Shown: positions 1-12,485, counted from the stretch's first letter. The stretch: 64,000 nt of DNA from Macrolepiota albuminosa (GCA_027475525.1 JAMWFC010000010.1:301324-365323); one strand, 5' to 3'. The notes: generated from the letters alone by a model not told the origin. Made by a program: numbers and translations.

Positions 1-2351
1 CCAACACCGGGTAGATAAATCTATCAGCTTACACACGAGTGTCAACATGGCCGACAGACAGGTGCTGTCGTGAATGGAAGAGATCCAGAGTCAGATCACA
101 GCCAGAAGGCGCTTCTAGTGTATTTGGCTTATTGCCTCAATTATCCCTGAAACAACCTTTGCAACCCTTCGTGGGAGACTTCTCACCCGCAATAAGAAAG
201 TAAATCGCTTAGCAAGTGGTTGACTTGCATCATATCTGAGCATACCGGGGTAATTCAACTTTTGCAAAGTGTCAGCCTCTAAAAAAGGACTTTCCATATA
301 CAGCGTGAGGATCCTTTGGAAAGTATTGTCTATGGGGGTGTTACACAGATCATCAGATTGAACAGATTGAACAGATGGATAGAGGGTCATTATTGGTTGA
401 GGTTTAATATCCAATGATACAGCACCTACCATCGTTTTCAAATAGATGCTCAATCTTATGGAGGTCTAAGCGTAAGTGGCAACTGAGGAAGAACAACATG
501 CTGAGCTGCTTGAGCTACTCACTGACAACGCAAACAGGATGTTTTAATCTTTCTAAAAATGAGGAATACACTTCGAACAAAGAATATATGTTTCATAGCA
601 CATCCAACGCTCACGAAGACGTGTTCGACTGATGAAGATCCAGACGCAGATTCTCACCTATTTCCATCGTGTCAGTGTGATCTTTTCGGACAAGATCTGC
701 CGTTACACTGAAAATTTCCCTCCACTTTCCCCATGTTGCTATATTCTCCACAGTCAAAATGAGATCTGGTCAAGAATGTTTCGCGCACGAAGGTGTGTCT
801 TCGTCAACCAAAGGCTTTTCGGACTTCTTCCAGACCGCTGCTAAGGAAAACAACAAGCCTCAAAGAATTACACACAGCGTTGGCCACGTGACTCACTATT
901 GTTCTTCTATCACGTTTACACTGCACTTTCCGTGCACTCTCACAGCAGTTGGAGAACTGCGCACGCCACCACGATCCGCGAAACTCAGTCGCGTGGACGA
1001 TGTCACACTGGCTCACATCAAGGAGTTCGCTGCAACGTGGGTTCAATAAGTGCTAGATTAGGAATGCTCAGGACAGCGCAGTCGAAGATTGAACTTGCAT
1101 GGAAACACTCAAATTTGATCAACTTGTAGGATGCGAAATGAAGTGGAATGACGGGTGGAAGAAACACGGAAATAAGAGGGATTATGCACGAGGACTACAC
1201 TAGATGCCCCTATGTAGAACACAGCAGTTATGTCCTTTAGTCGCTATGGGAAAGTGCTAGTAATGGTAGCTTGAAAGATTTCCTCATCAACATCGGGTAT
1301 GAAACGTGGCCGAGTTTCTTGGAAAAGAAGATCAATCGGGCGTGAATACTTAGTAAATGCTCATGCATGAGGTGGATCAGGTGACTGGCCAATAACACAC
1401 AAAATGACACACATTGTACTAACCAGACCCCTGTAACTGTAACGTGTATGCCACAAAAAAATTCAAAACAGTTTGTCAATAGGAATTCCAGGTGCTGACT
1501 TGCTACGTCACTTTGTCAAAGAACTCAGGTTCTCCTTGCCGCACGGAAGGAAGATTGCTAGCCATCAATGTCCCGCGCGTCAACCTACGACATTGATAGG
1601 TTCTTAACATGACGATGTTACATCATATGAATGAGTATAAGAAAAGGAGGCGAGCGCGCCGACCGTGGGGCTGAGGAGACGAGATTAGGAATCGGGCGTC
1701 GTGTAGAGTGCGGAAACTTTTTTTCTACTGTTCGTCGATTGATTATTAACACGGGCCTGGACACTCGGAGTGAGCTTGGCTGCTGGTCTGGCACTTAGAA
1801 GTGCTGAAAAATGAAGTGACATGGACCTGGACTGGCATAAAAGACATCTGCCAGACACAGAATGACCAATATTCCTCGAGCGATTTCATGCCATAGAAAT
1901 CCGGTCAATGCCAGATACAAGACATCAGTAATCTAGTACATCGGCGATATTCGGAAAGGATGATAAGACAAAGCAGGCGCTCAGCTGAGGTATGTAAGGA
2001 CTTGCACGGAACGTGGCGAGGAGACAAATTTGAAATAGGGATAGACACGTTGTAAACTGGATGCAGTGAAGACGTAACCGTGGCAACCCCCTTGTTCTAA
2101 TTCCGAATTAATCTCAGGCTGATGCCGTCAGGATCGCTTTGTTCTGAAACTTTGCCAAATCTGGACGAGCACTGCCGAAATGGGTCACGTTTGTTTTTTT
2201 TTGTTCATGCATCCATCGCCTGTCCTTTGTTCTTAAACCCATCCAGTCGCTCGTTCTCCCCACAATCGCAGACCACTGGTTGATCTGGCCTTATATTCCT
2301 GCTAATTACACTCCATCTAACCTAACGTCTCCTCTCTTCGCCTTTTTCACG
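1..2351. other. Intergenic region, no supported gene
   Basis: Only short, mutually overlapping open frames occur here, without recognisable domains or a convincing splice pattern. The last roughly 60 bases before 2352 are pyrimidine-rich, as is common just upstream of basidiomycete start codons, so the promoter of the next gene probably lies in the right-hand part. Confidence 0.6.
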
Positions 2352-3539
2352 ATGGACCCCCCACCTACCGTCAATCATCTCGATCACCATGAACGCATGC
2401 GTCTCGTGCGGTCCAACCGAAAACTCGAGACAGTTCTCGGTGCTGCTCCGTACTATATAGAAAGTGCACAGCTCGCCACGCCAAAAGTCAGCCGTCGTGA
2501 ATGTCGAGTGTTTGCCAATTCGCCAACATCACCTTCGTCGACGTTCAACTTGAAAGCAGAGAAATCATCGTACCTTAATCCTTTTAAATCGACTTCGAAA
2601 CCAAAACAAGGCTACCGGACATTAGAGCTTTCACGACCGCTTCTTCTCCGCCTACGATCCGTACCGGTTTCATCCTTGGATAATTGCGCATCGCAATCAT
2701 CATCGCGAAGCACAACATCGGTGTCCGACACTCCGCTTTCCCCGACATTCACGCTTGATTTGCAGAAGCTGCAAGCGAGCAGTCTCAAGGATCGGCGCAA
2801 GAAGATGGCGAAACTCACGAGAACACTAGGCGAGAACATACCACCTGAACTCGTCTTCCCAGGTATCAGCAACGTCGTCGCAAAGCACTTCAAGTCAAGA
2901 TCGCTTGAAGACATACCTACTCCACCCTCTGCGACACCACGGCCAGTCATCTCACGGCCGAGAGCCATGTCAATCCGTTCCCGCCACAAAGTTCCTCCTG
3001 CACCATCGAGGCCTGCACCTGTTCCCGTAGTACACGTCCAACTTTCATCCAAACAGGCATCGCAGTCGAAATCAACCCTCGCAGAACGTCGACGCAGACC
3101 CCGACCTCGTAGCCTAAGCGTCTCCACGGGGACCGACATGCTCATCGCTGCTGCTGCTGCTCAAGCACGCCTCCAGACACAACCTGCAAAGCGTAGGGAA
3201 GTTGTCGCCACTTCGATCATCCGAAAGGAAATCATCACTGTCAAAGCAAACGGCCACGTTTACCCAGAACCACAATACCTTACCATAAATGAACGGGCCA
3301 CCAAAGACATCTTGGAGTTTCACTCACCGCTGCCATTCCAGTCGATACAGTCTGTGCCCGTATCAGGGCAGTCTCACGTGAAATCCGCGTCTACCTCCTC
3401 GCCATTGCAGCATGCCTCTACTGACGTCTCGTCCGCGCTCCACCAATTTGGCAGGCGGAATGAACTCGAATGGAGTGGCGAGTGGAATCACGATATGGAG
3501 AACGTCGTCAAGAATCTGCGGAATTTGAAAGCGCGTTAG
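2352..3539 (+). CDS. Conserved-looking hypothetical protein, Ser/Pro/Arg-rich
   Basis: A single-exon gene of 395 codons ending in TAG. The frame is open from 2280, but I chose the ATG at 2352 because it follows a CT-rich leader and begins the first non-hydrophobic, protein-like segment (MDPPPTVNHLDHHERMRLVR). The protein is basic and rich in Ser, Pro and Arg, with two short Arg/Pro-rich stretches (about residues 200-280) and an Ala run near residue 265. I see no signal peptide, membrane segment or catalytic motif. The only ordered-looking stretch is N-terminal, around RLVRSNRKLETVLGAAPYYI. No function is assigned. Long unbroken frame, normal codon use and distance from transposons argue that it is a live host gene, possibly a disordered regulatory or scaffold protein. 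Confidence 0.75.
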   Translation: MDPPPTVNHLDHHERMRLVRSNRKLETVLGAAPYYIESAQLATPKVSRRECRVFANSPTSPSSTFNLKAEKSSYLNPFKSTSKPKQGYRTLELSRPLLLRLRSVPVSSLDNCASQSSSRSTTSVSDTPLSPTFTLDLQKLQASSLKDRRKKMAKLTRTLGENIPPELVFPGISNVVAKHFKSRSLEDIPTPPSATPRPVISRPRAMSIRSRHKVPPAPSRPAPVPVVHVQLSSKQASQSKSTLAERRRRPRPRSLSVSTGTDMLIAAAAAQARLQTQPAKRREVVATSIIRKEIITVKANGHVYPEPQYLTINERATKDILEFHSPLPFQSIQSVPVSGQSHVKSASTSSPLQHASTDVSSALHQFGRRNELEWSGEWNHDMENVVKNLRNLKAR

Positions 3540-4240
3540 GTGGTTGCTCGATCTGTTTCCTAGTCCTTCTTTGACATCCGTCCATCTCCTAACCATTCAG
3601 TTCACAACTTGTCTCCTTCTTGCCAACGTGTACTAAGAATATGCCCCTGGCGGGTCTGCTGTTGTTGTATAGTGTACTTGTCTTATCCATCTCCCAGCAT
3701 TTCTTTTTATCTGTATTCACTATGCATTCACAAACTGACCTAATTGCTCGCTTGCGTAGTCTTGTACTTGTTTCTTAATTTTATGACCTTTCATGACCTC
3801 TGTACCTACATCCATAATGACCACTTGGAACTCGAATCGAAAACAGCTACTTTACTAAATATACTATACCTACTCCAATCGGATGATCTAGAATGGAAAT
3901 TGTTGTCATTTCGAAGTCGTGTCGACACTCGAATTATATAAAGCTGATGGCCTCTCAATGGCATGTTCAGGACGAAAATTAAAAATACAAGTATTGCAGT
4001 TTGGAGGGTTGACTGCCATTGCTGGCACCCAATTGTGTTGCCTTGGGAAAAAATGAGAAGAAACCTGTTTTTTTTGGTGGTATGACTGTGGACACCATAG
4101 ACAGTTCTCAATGGACAACCTATATGGGCCAGGATATTGTGGTGTAACCCGCTTCTATAAAGGGATCGGACCTCCATGTTACCAAGGGGCAGGAATGCAT
4201 TTATGCGCAAATCCCGGATTTTTGTCTGAGAAACAGTGTG
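3540..4240. other. Downstream region of the 2.3-3.5 kb gene
   Basis: No gene is supported. The first hundred or so bases probably hold the 3' untranslated region. The remainder contains only short frames in both directions without recognisable content. Confidence 0.5.
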
Positions 4241-6926
4241 GGACTCATGAACTTTTTATCCATAGTACCCACTAAACCTTCCCTTATGCAGCTGAAACCA
4301 GGTACCCCATGGTGGTGATTGGGGTAGGTACCTGGGTGGAACCTGTTATGCCATTTTCGATGTGTCAATTTCTAATGAAAATGTTCTTAAACAAAGGAAA
4401 GTTGCCTTTTCTACAGTTCCACAGTAGAAAGCTCTCCAAACAACAGATCACAGGTTCTGACCCTAGCAGTGTCTAGTAATCAGGGTGATGGAAAATAGGC
4501 CTGAGTTCAAATTTCCCAGCATATTTGCTTTGTCACATCTTATGCTCTAATTTTGAGGTCTAATTCACAGTGAATTTACCAATGCATTCCACTTTGTACA
4601 CAAGCTATTTTGCATCTACTTTGTATAACTATAAAGTTGGGTGTTCTAAGATCATTGTTCCTACTCATCAGCTTGAGGAACAAAATTCCTTGCTTTTATG
4701 CTCTACTTTTTGAGTGTGTCATGTCTTTCTGCTTATTGCCAGATATTACATCATCAAACATGCTATCTGCCAAGATTTTTATATAATATGAGAAAACTAG
4801 CTGCAAAACTGGAGTGATAGTTTCAAAGTTCAGCCAAGTCTGGTAGGCCATCATCTAGCTATTACTTCTGGATCAACTGCTGCAGACATTTACTCTTAGC
4901 TTTGTCTGTTTTAGACACTTGTAATGTAAATAGATTCTGATCAACCATTATTTAAATGTTCCTCAAATCAATTGAGACAGGTTTTTTCTGATTGCATTAT
5001 CCAAGGTAGCCTTATTATTTTGACCTACAAGTTAGTAAAACTCTATGGCTGGGTCATTGTTGTTGTCAAACATTACAGAAGTGTCAGGAGACTCATTATT
5101 TCTCTCTTTTTTTACTCTTTATTTCTTCCTTCTTCCTCTATTTATTTTTTTATTTCTTCTTTCATTCTTTCATTTTACTGCTTCTATTCTTTCAACTCTA
5201 TCTATCAATACTACTTTTAGCCTCTGTAGTGCTCTGGTTTTCTAGTTTATTGAAATCCAACCTGGATACACAGATAATAAGTATTCAATTCTATGGTACT
5301 TGTAAGTCTGGTATTTCTATAAACTGTAAACAGATCAGCTCACCCTCAGTTTGTGTATAATCAACTGAGGGTGTCCATTAGGATAGGGGGTGAATATATA
5401 TTGGTATATGTCCATTGTTTTATACAAGACAAAGCAGCAATTAGTGTGATATTGCAAGGTGGTATTTAATCACTTAATGGTGGCCATGATAGAAGTATCA
5501 TTTAAACAAGTATGGACTGCATACATACAGCTTACATAAGCTGGAGTTTTCCTTTCTGACTTTCAAAATCCAGAGTTTTCCTACCTTGTTTGTGTAATTG
5601 TTTATTTAAAAAAATTTTGAGGTTTTAAGGTTTTGTTGTCCTGTCTAGTTGTTTCCATGCTTCTGAGGTCCCAAGAAGTGTCAGTCCTGGCATAGAAAAT
5701 CTCTAGATTTGTTATTTTTAAATATTTTTCTGCTAGCTATGTGACTGAGCTATAGCCTCCAGAAGTGACTCTTACAAGGAACTTATCAAAACATATCACA
5801 AGTGCATCAGATTTCTCATCATATACAAGACAGAATTTATTCACTATGTCCATATTTGCAACTAAATAGATTAAAACTAGCTAAATGCAAATAAAACTGA
5901 CACTGCCTTCTTAAAATTGTGATTTACAAAGTAAGAACTAATTTCTTGCATTGCTGTCTTTGCCTCTTCTACTGATTGATCTGCATGGTGCTCATTGCCA
6001 TATTCTTTTTTAAGAAGCCTCAACAAAGTAATTCAAATTTTATAGATCATGTCAGCCATGACTCTTGTCTGTGCTAGCTTTTTTTTTATATTTAATTGTA
6101 TTCAAGGAAATCACAAGAGAATTTGAATTATTAATAATCAGTCCTGCTTAATTCTGATACATTTTAGGTTATTGCAGAGAAATCTGAAAAAAATACCTGT
6201 TAAAAACAGATAATGTATTTCTCACTATTCTTTCTCAGGAAAATCATGAATCAATTAAAGCATTGATCAAGATCTATGCATGCAAACTGACCCTTACTTG
6301 ATCCTGGTCATATCATGTCACAGTCACTCTTATCATATCACATTGCATTGTCATGTCAATACAATGGTTCTATTGTTTTTCTCTTTTTCACTGTTTACAA
6401 TCATCATGTATAGTCTAGCTATGCTATTCCTTATTCTTGTCCTGTATTTTTCTCACTAGTTTCTACCTTGAAATCTATGCAAAAGAGGAAGAGCAAACGA
6501 ATAAAATTTATTTGTCTATGTCATAAGAATTGCTGTCATGTCTGATTGTAGCTGAGCACTTTATTGTCATTTTCATCTACTTACTCCTCCTCCTTAATTT
6601 TCTTTTCTTCTTTTTTGTGTCATGAGACAAGCATAAATGTAGTGGAATAGACTCATCACTATGGCAGTAGCATTCTGGTTACTTCTCTGTCACTCAAGTT
6701 TTCTTATTTATTTTTTTAATTACCTCTCCAGTATGATTGAATTCAATTATACTGTATAGTTTCATAAGCCACTCTCCTATTAGTTTTCTTATATCAGATG
6801 TTTATGCTTAATACACTGCTAGGGCCAGAAGATGTTTTTAATAGAAAAAGAATCAAAAAATCTGGCTTTTTACTATAGAAGAAAGCAAACTTTCTTTTAG
6901 TGCTGGCAGCCATTTCTGAGGCATAT
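4241..6926. other. AT-rich, gene-free block (left half)
   Basis: The composition shifts abruptly to AT-rich sequence with frequent homopolymers and no frame resembling a protein. The block resumes at 12486 with the same texture, so a single AT-rich region was split by the Ty3/gypsy insertion between the two catat target copies. I could not recognise any transposon family in it. An old, mutation-decayed repeat is the likeliest explanation. Confidence 0.55.
6922..6926. repeat. Left target-site duplication (catat) of Ty3/gypsy element
   Basis: Five bases, catat, lie directly before the left LTR and are repeated perfectly at 12486-12490 directly after the right LTR. Five bp is the usual target duplication for Ty3/gypsy integrases. 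Confidence 0.9.
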
Positions 6927-7147
6927 TGTAAGCAGATGGTTCATCTGTCTTCACTGAGACGTGCACAATAAACTGAAACAGGATGTATTCAAAAGATTTT
7001 CTGCCTATACACCTACTACCAACCCCCTATTTATACTCAATTGTAGTAAGGTTTGAAACCTCCCTCCAATCGTGTCCTTAATCCCCAATCCTCAGCCTCT
7101 AATCCTCCCTATCTCGATCTTATCCGCTTGTAAGCGGTATGCTTACA
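6927..7147 (-). repeat. 3' LTR of Ty3/gypsy element (221 bp)
   Basis: Starts tgtaagcagatgg and ends gcggtatgcttaca, with a short terminal inverted repeat tgtaagc/gcttaca. It matches 12209-12485 along its length apart from scattered substitutions and two blocks present only in the other LTR. In element orientation this is the downstream LTR. Confidence 0.92.
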
Positions 7148-7167
7148 CTCATCCAACACCTGAAAAA

Positions 7168-7431
7168 TTAACTCATCCCACACGTCTCCTTTTTTCTCTC
7201 CCAGTCATCCAAAGCAATCGTATTCTCCATTTCCTTCCCACTCTTCCACTTGTTGTGATCTGGTCCATAACCACGCCATCTAACGAGATATTGGAAATCA
7301 CAACCACACTTGCGCTCATCCAAAATACAATCGATGAAATGCTCAGACTGACCATCTTCAGTTACAATTGGACTGGGCATCTCAAGCCATCGTGATGGGA
7401 ATAATTCATCGTTATTTGCGATAAAAGGCAA
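7168..7431 (-). pseudogene. Chromodomain at the C-terminus of the integrase
   Basis: About 60 residues fit a chromodomain: the signature YLVRWRGYGPDHNKWKSG contains the aromatic-rich WRGYGP core and a tryptophan matching the usual third cage position, followed by an acidic to basic helix. In chromoviruses this domain follows the integrase and directs insertion towards particular chromatin, usually heterochromatin. It lies immediately upstream of the 3' LTR, as expected. It is separated by broken sequence from the integrase, so it is part of a dead polyprotein and not an independent gene. Confidence 0.85.
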
Positions 7432-7590
7432 GAGTAGACTAGTGTGGAATCAATTTAGAATATTCATGCTTTGTGGGAGATCCAAAATGTATTCTGAAGA
7501 TTCTGGAAAAGCCTCCAAAATAGTGTAAGGGCCATCTTGACAAGGCATGAACTTGGCCACTCATCCATCATGTTTTTGAATATACTTGCA

Positions 7591-8790
7591 TCAGCGATTT
7601 ACCGTTGAAAGCATCACCTTGTCACCCACAGCATAAGTGATTTCAGGAGAATAAGATTTATTCGCATGATGGGCTTGCAAAATCTTCGACAACATCAAGT
7701 TGTCCATAGCCTCTAAAAAATCACTTTCTATTTCCTTGAGAACACGCAGCACTAGATCTTCAGCCAGAGTATCAATAGGCAGAGGTGGGAACAATGGCCA
7801 GATAAGACGTGGTGAAAAGGTGGATTTCAATTAAAATGGAGAGTAACCAGTGGCAGCGTTGACTGTGTTCATTATACCAAAACGGATTCTCAGTAATGCC
7901 TTCACCCATCCCATCTGCAATCGATCAACATGAAAATGAATGCATTGAACAATAGTCTTGTTAGATCATTCAGACGCGCCATCAGTTTGAGGGTGAAATG
8001 CCGTAGACATTTTGTGCTTAATGCTAGTCAGTTTCATCAATGCCCTCCAAAAGAACGATGTAAAGAGTGTATCATAGTCAGTTATTATCTCGTAAGGAAG
8101 ACCATTTTTGCAATACCAATCCTTGAAAAAAATATGAGCAAACTCCTTGCCAGTTTGAGTTGATCAACAGGGTGAGATCTGTATATCGGCACCTGCTCAA
8201 CACATCATGGAACAAAACTGGTCATAACCTTCATCGACCAGCAATGGTACTACAAAATCCAAGGTGACCAAGCCAAATTGACTCTCTGAAGTAGGCAACA
8301 GGTGAAATGGACCAACTGGTTTCTTGGTCGAGCTCTTGTTCTGTTGACAATCAACACATGACAGAATGTAACTCTGAACCAAATCTCTCCTCATATTAGG
8401 CCAGTAATACGAAAACCTCAAGGCCGCATAGGTCTTGTCCACACCAAAATGCCCTATTTTGTCATGGGCAATGCAAAAGAGATTCTCATGCAGCTTGTCA
8501 TAGTCAGGGATAATGAGATGTTCACCGACGTACAACAATCTATTCCTCTGTTCAATTCTCGGAGGACACAAGCCCTTCTTCAAGTCTCCAATGATTTGCT
8601 TTGTGTATCTATCCACTATGTATCCTTGTCGAATTGTCTCAAGAGTGTGTTCGTCATTCTGTATCACCATGACAGGGGCAATCTCCACATTGTGATCTGA
8701 TCCAGGCCACCTTGAAAGTGCATCGGCAACTGAGTTGTCCTCCCCTGGTATGTAGTTCAGTGTAAAGTCATACTGGGAAAGGAATTTCAT
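7591..8790 (-). pseudogene. RNase H end plus integrase (H2C2 zinc region and remnants)
   Basis: The frame 8790-8197 starts in the RNase H connection (YIPGEDNSVADALSRWPG, the usual final RNase H motif) and continues into the integrase HHCC zinc-binding region (HDKIGHFGVDKTY ... CVDCQQNKSS). The catalytic core that should follow, roughly 8196-7850, has no long frame and is decayed. A further integrase C-terminal piece is readable at 7830-7591 (ITYAVGDKVML, the typical GDxV element of the GPY/F-like region). No intact DDE triad can be assembled, so strand transfer activity is lost. Confidence 0.85.
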
Positions 8791-10095
8791 CCATCAAGCT
8801 TGTCTCTTTAATGAGTATCAAAATTTTGTAAGGTCTTATGGTCCGTGAAAACCTTGAAATGAGATCCCAATAAATCCGTTCTCTATTTACATAAAGCCTG
8901 GACAATGGCAAGCATCTCATATTCATGCATGGGATAATTCTTTTCTGCAGCCGTAAATTGTCTCGAATTGAATGTGACTGGTCGTGCTGTAGCCCAAGAA
9001 TCACCAAAAGATAAAACTGTGCCTGTGCAATGACTGCTTGCATCACAAGTAACAAATATCTTTTTATTTCCCGGATTTTCATGGTCAATAGTCGTCAGAC
9101 AATCCCTCCCCACCACCAGTCCCTTAATCTCTTCAAATGCCTTCTGATGTTCCATTGACCAGTGGGGAATACCTCCATTGAACTCCTTCTTAGTTAGTGG
9201 AGTAAGAATTGACGTGTGCTCTGCCAAGGCCAGGAGAAAAACTGCAATGTAATGAACTAGGCCAAGAAACTGTTGAACATGTTTTGCCTTACAAGGAACT
9301 GGCCAGATCAAAATCCTCTCCACTTTAGACACATCCGCCTCAATCCCATGCTCTGATATGTGGTGTCCAAGGAAATCAATTTTTATGCAGAAAAGATTGC
9401 TCTTCTTCAAGGAACAAAAAAGTTGTGCATCTTTTAAGTGCCGTCAAAACTCTTGAAATGTTCTCGAGATGTTCTTCAATTGAACTTGACCAAATAATGA
9501 TGTTGTCCAAGTAAACATGACAAATCTTCCCAATCAATTTCCGCAAGGCCATCGTCACCCTCCATTGCTGAGTGGCAGATGCATTCTGCAACTCCATGGG
9601 CATCAGAACCCATTCTCACAGTCTAAAAGGGGTAAGAGTTGCCATGAACTTCACATCATCAGAATGGACAAGCATTTGAAAGAATGTGTTTGTCAGGTCT
9701 ATTTTACCCCAGAAATGTGTCCTAGGTCATGAATAATCAGCCAAAATATTGTCAATCCATGGCAAAGGATAATTGTCAGGTATTGTATTGGCATTTAGGG
9801 TTTGGTAATCATTAACCCAACGGGGCAAGGTCATAGGATCCGATTTTGGAATGATGAAAGAAGGACTCGCATATTGAGATGATGATGGGCAAATATGGCC
9901 AGCTGCCACATGTTGTTCAATAAGAGTCTGCCAGCCATCCCTGTATTTGCAAGGACAAGAATAACTCCTCACCACTGTAATCTTTGCAAGGGGCTTCACC
10001 TGGATTCTATGGTATACACTTGTTGGGAGATCAGTCGCATGAGGAATGTCATCTGGAAACAATGACGCAAAACGTCGCTTCATCTTGGCATCCAT
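8768..10095 (-). pseudogene. Reverse transcriptase and RNase H, frameshifted
   Basis: The region is split across three main frames. 10095-9727 holds the N-terminal fingers (ASPSFIIPK and PRWVNDYQTLNANTIPDNYP). 9603-9376 holds the palm. 9410-8883 holds the thumb and RNase H start (IKIDFLGHHIS; KIFVTCDASSHCTGTVL; SRQFTAAEKNYPMHEYEMLA). The palm motif, normally YxDD, reads VYLDNIIIW: the second catalytic aspartate is asparagine, a change a single G-to-A transition explains. With the frame breaks between the segments this makes the polymerase inactive. Confidence 0.88.
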
Positions 10096-10320
10096 CTGTC
10101 CTAACCTCTCCTTAAAGGCAAGTGCCTCAATTCACGTTCTAATCAAACCCAGCACTAATGGCTCCCCTGTTGATATGGCCTCCTGCCTCCCCTCTCCCTG
10201 TCCCCTCATTGCAAATCTCTCATTGAGCTCAAAATGAACAGATTTCTGAACTTCTCAAGCCATCTTCAACCCAACACGCATCTTCTCATAATCTTGTCTC
10301 GCCACTTTCTTTTCTAGTTT

Positions 10321-11190
10321 TCACTTAATGTGTGGTTTGACAGGCAGTGGAACTCTAATTGGAGGATGTAGTAAATCAAAATTCTCATTCATTGCAATAG
10401 CAGAACGTAACAGGGAATCGACAACAATATGATTTTTTTGTAAAAAGTCCAGGCCCAAGATTAATTCAGAGTGCAAATTGGGGCATACAACAAATATTTG
10501 AGAACAAGAATGCCATTGGGAACAGGGAGAAACCATGACCAGTTTAACGTATCGGGATAATATTTTTGAGTCTTAACTCTTCTTCGTGAATGCAGTGGAT
10601 ACTTTGAATGGTTGGCGTAAGGAATGAGTCGGCAACCCCAGCCTATCCATGAGCATCGAAGAAATCAGTGCTGGTGGAGTGCCGGTATCAATCAACATGT
10701 TTTTGACAAGGACAGGAGTAATGGAAGAATCCAAGATGAAACAGGAATAATTCAGATGGGAAGGGAGCACGTACTCAGAACCAGCGTCACTACTGTTGTC
10801 CTCATCTGTGGAACCTTTAAAAACTGCCACCACTGTGACTGAACCTCCCTCCCTGTTACTCGAACTCTCCTCCTTCCCTTTCCCCTTCAAGAACTTCGAC
10901 TGAGCATTTGCTGCAAAAGCCAGAGTAAGTTTACGTGTTTCATATTCTGCAAGCATTAGCAGTTTGTCACTGTCTGGACAATCCCATGCCTGATGACCAA
11001 CATAAAGCTTCCTGCAACGGTAACAGCCATTGTGCTGATCCAGAAGAGCACGCTCCTCCAACGTCAATGCATAAACATAAACGCGAGATCCTGAGCCTGT
11101 GGTCAAAGGAGTATTCTTATCAGAGCGGGTCAAAAGAGCTGTTTGTTGCTGAATCACTAGTAGCAGCCAATTTGTGAATGTTCGTAACAT
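10321..11190 (-). pseudogene. Gag C-terminus (zinc knuckle) and aspartic protease
   Basis: Frame 11190-10573 carries a CX2CX6HX4C zinc knuckle (CYRCRKLYVGHQAWDC), which binds RNA during packaging, and then the retropepsin active site MLIDTGTPPALIS with the catalytic Asp-Thr-Gly intact. The protease C-terminal half lies in 10536-10321 (ELILGLDFLQKNHIVVD, the usual second conserved block), separated by a frame break near 10,550-10,575. The segment overlaps the preceding gag frame by about 70 bases in another frame. That could be an ancestral frameshift site, but mutation is equally possible. Confidence 0.82.
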
Positions 11191-11947
11191 TTTTTAAATG
11201 CGTTTTTGTTGACAGAGCAAGAGAATTTGCAAGATGTTTACTCAGCTGGTCCTTATGCCCCCTGAGCAACACATCCAAATCCAACACCGCCCGAAGCCAA
11301 GTATGAAAATCCTTAATGCCATCCAGACAGCCCTCTTTGTTTGAGAGAGCATATTCTTGTTGCAAATTGTCCTGGCAGTGCAATAACAGGTGGTCGCACA
11401 TACGTTCTGGGGGGATATAAAACCGGGTATAGGTGCTCAGTGTATCATTCGCTTTCCTCAAATTGCAGGCCCACTCTCTAAAGTCCTCCTCGTCCCTCTG
11501 TTTAAGTGTCAATCTCTGTGCGACCTCCCAAGCCCAGTCTATCACCAAAACCAAACTTCTTAAGTGTGCCATGAAGACCAAAAATGAGAGTTTCTTCAAC
11601 TCCTCTTTGTTTTCCTTGACCCATGCCCTCACATCCGATGAATCGATATTATACATGACTCTCTCAACTTGATCTTTCTCCTTTACCCCCTTGTGACTGA
11701 AGAAACGTTTTGCGCTGTATTTGAAGGCATCAAGCTGACGAGGACCAATGGATCCCCTGCCAATAATCAGGGTGTGACTAGCCAAAATCTGAGTGACTTT
11801 GGCCATATATGAGGTGAGTCTGGTCTTGGACATAACTGAGATCGGGAACAATGTGTTTGGGAAATCCTCTTTGGAATCCGATGACAATGAATTTACTGTG
11901 GAAAACAGCAGGTGTGAAGATGACCAGGAACAAGCATAAGGAAACAA
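11120..11947 (-). pseudogene. Gag (capsid-like region)
   Basis: A 275-codon frame. The likely start is the ATG near 11833 (MSKTRLTSYM), which begins the capsid-type region. The remainder is helical and charged, with alternating Lys/Glu/Asp segments and tryptophans (RAWVKENKEELKK; WAWEVAQRLTLKQRDEEDF), as in Ty3/gypsy Gag proteins of basidiomycetes. The frame ends just before the zinc-knuckle frame begins. Its position directly after the 5' LTR supports the assignment. The stretch 11948-12208 between Gag and the LTR is leader sequence without coding content. Confidence 0.75.
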
Positions 11948-12208
11948 GCAATAATGAGAAACACGTCGGGCTTGAGCATGAGTACAAGCCAGGCTGACTT
12001 CATGAGTCCTAGATACACCCTGTCCTTTTATACGGATTCAGAAGGCCTGTCGCTCAGGTGATGATCAAATAAACGTCTTTCCTCCCCCCAACAAACGCCT
12101 AATACACCTCATGTCACTTCACCAATCCCCAAAACTTTGCAGACATCCCAGGCTCATGTAGGTAGTAGGGTGATTTCGAGAGATACACACATTTGAGTTT
12201 AAAAAAAG

Positions 12209-12485
12209 TGTAAGCAGATGGTTCATATGTCTTCACTGAGATGTGCACAATAAACTGAAACGGGATGTATTCGAAAAATTTTCTGCCTATACACCTACTA
12301 CCAACCCCTTATTTATACTCAATTGTAGTAAGGTTTGAAACCTCCCTCCGATCGCGTCCTTAATCCCCTTCGATCCCATCCTTAATCCCCAATCCCCAGC
12401 CCCTAATCCTCTCCAATCCCCAGCCCCTGATCCTCCCTATCTTGATCTTATCCGCTTGTAAGTGCTTGTAAGCGGTATGCTTACA
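12209..12485 (-). repeat. 5' LTR of Ty3/gypsy element (277 bp)
   Basis: Begins tgtaagcagatgg and ends gcggtatgcttaca, as its partner does. It is 56 bp longer because it carries extra partial copies of the ccttaatccccaatcc/cccagcccc tract and of cttgtaag near its right end. In minus-strand orientation this is the promoter-bearing upstream LTR. Confidence 0.92.

Larger units (their letters stand above)
6927..12485 (-). mobile_element. Full-length chromodomain Ty3/gypsy retrotransposon, coding-defective
   Basis: A 5.56-kb element bounded by two LTRs that begin tgtaagc and end gcttaca, flanked by a perfect 5-bp target duplication. Read on the minus strand, the order is gag, zinc knuckle, aspartic protease, reverse transcriptase, RNase H, integrase zinc-binding region, integrase C-terminus and chromodomain. 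That order and the terminal chromodomain place it among chromoviruses of the Ty3/gypsy superfamily. Several frameshifts and stops break the coding region, and the catalytic YxDD box reads YLDN, so the copy cannot be autonomous. The LTRs differ at roughly one position in twenty, mostly by transitions, which points to an old insertion. I could not identify a convincing tRNA primer site beside the 5' LTR. Confidence 0.92.

Noticed and set aside
632..1129. Cluster of short overlapping frames as a possible gene
   Set aside because: Three frames on two strands compete, none shows a domain, and no splice combination gives a longer protein.
4972..5245. Hydrophobic plus-strand frames that look like membrane peptides
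   Set aside because: They are translations of a T-rich low-complexity tract in two frames within the AT-rich block.
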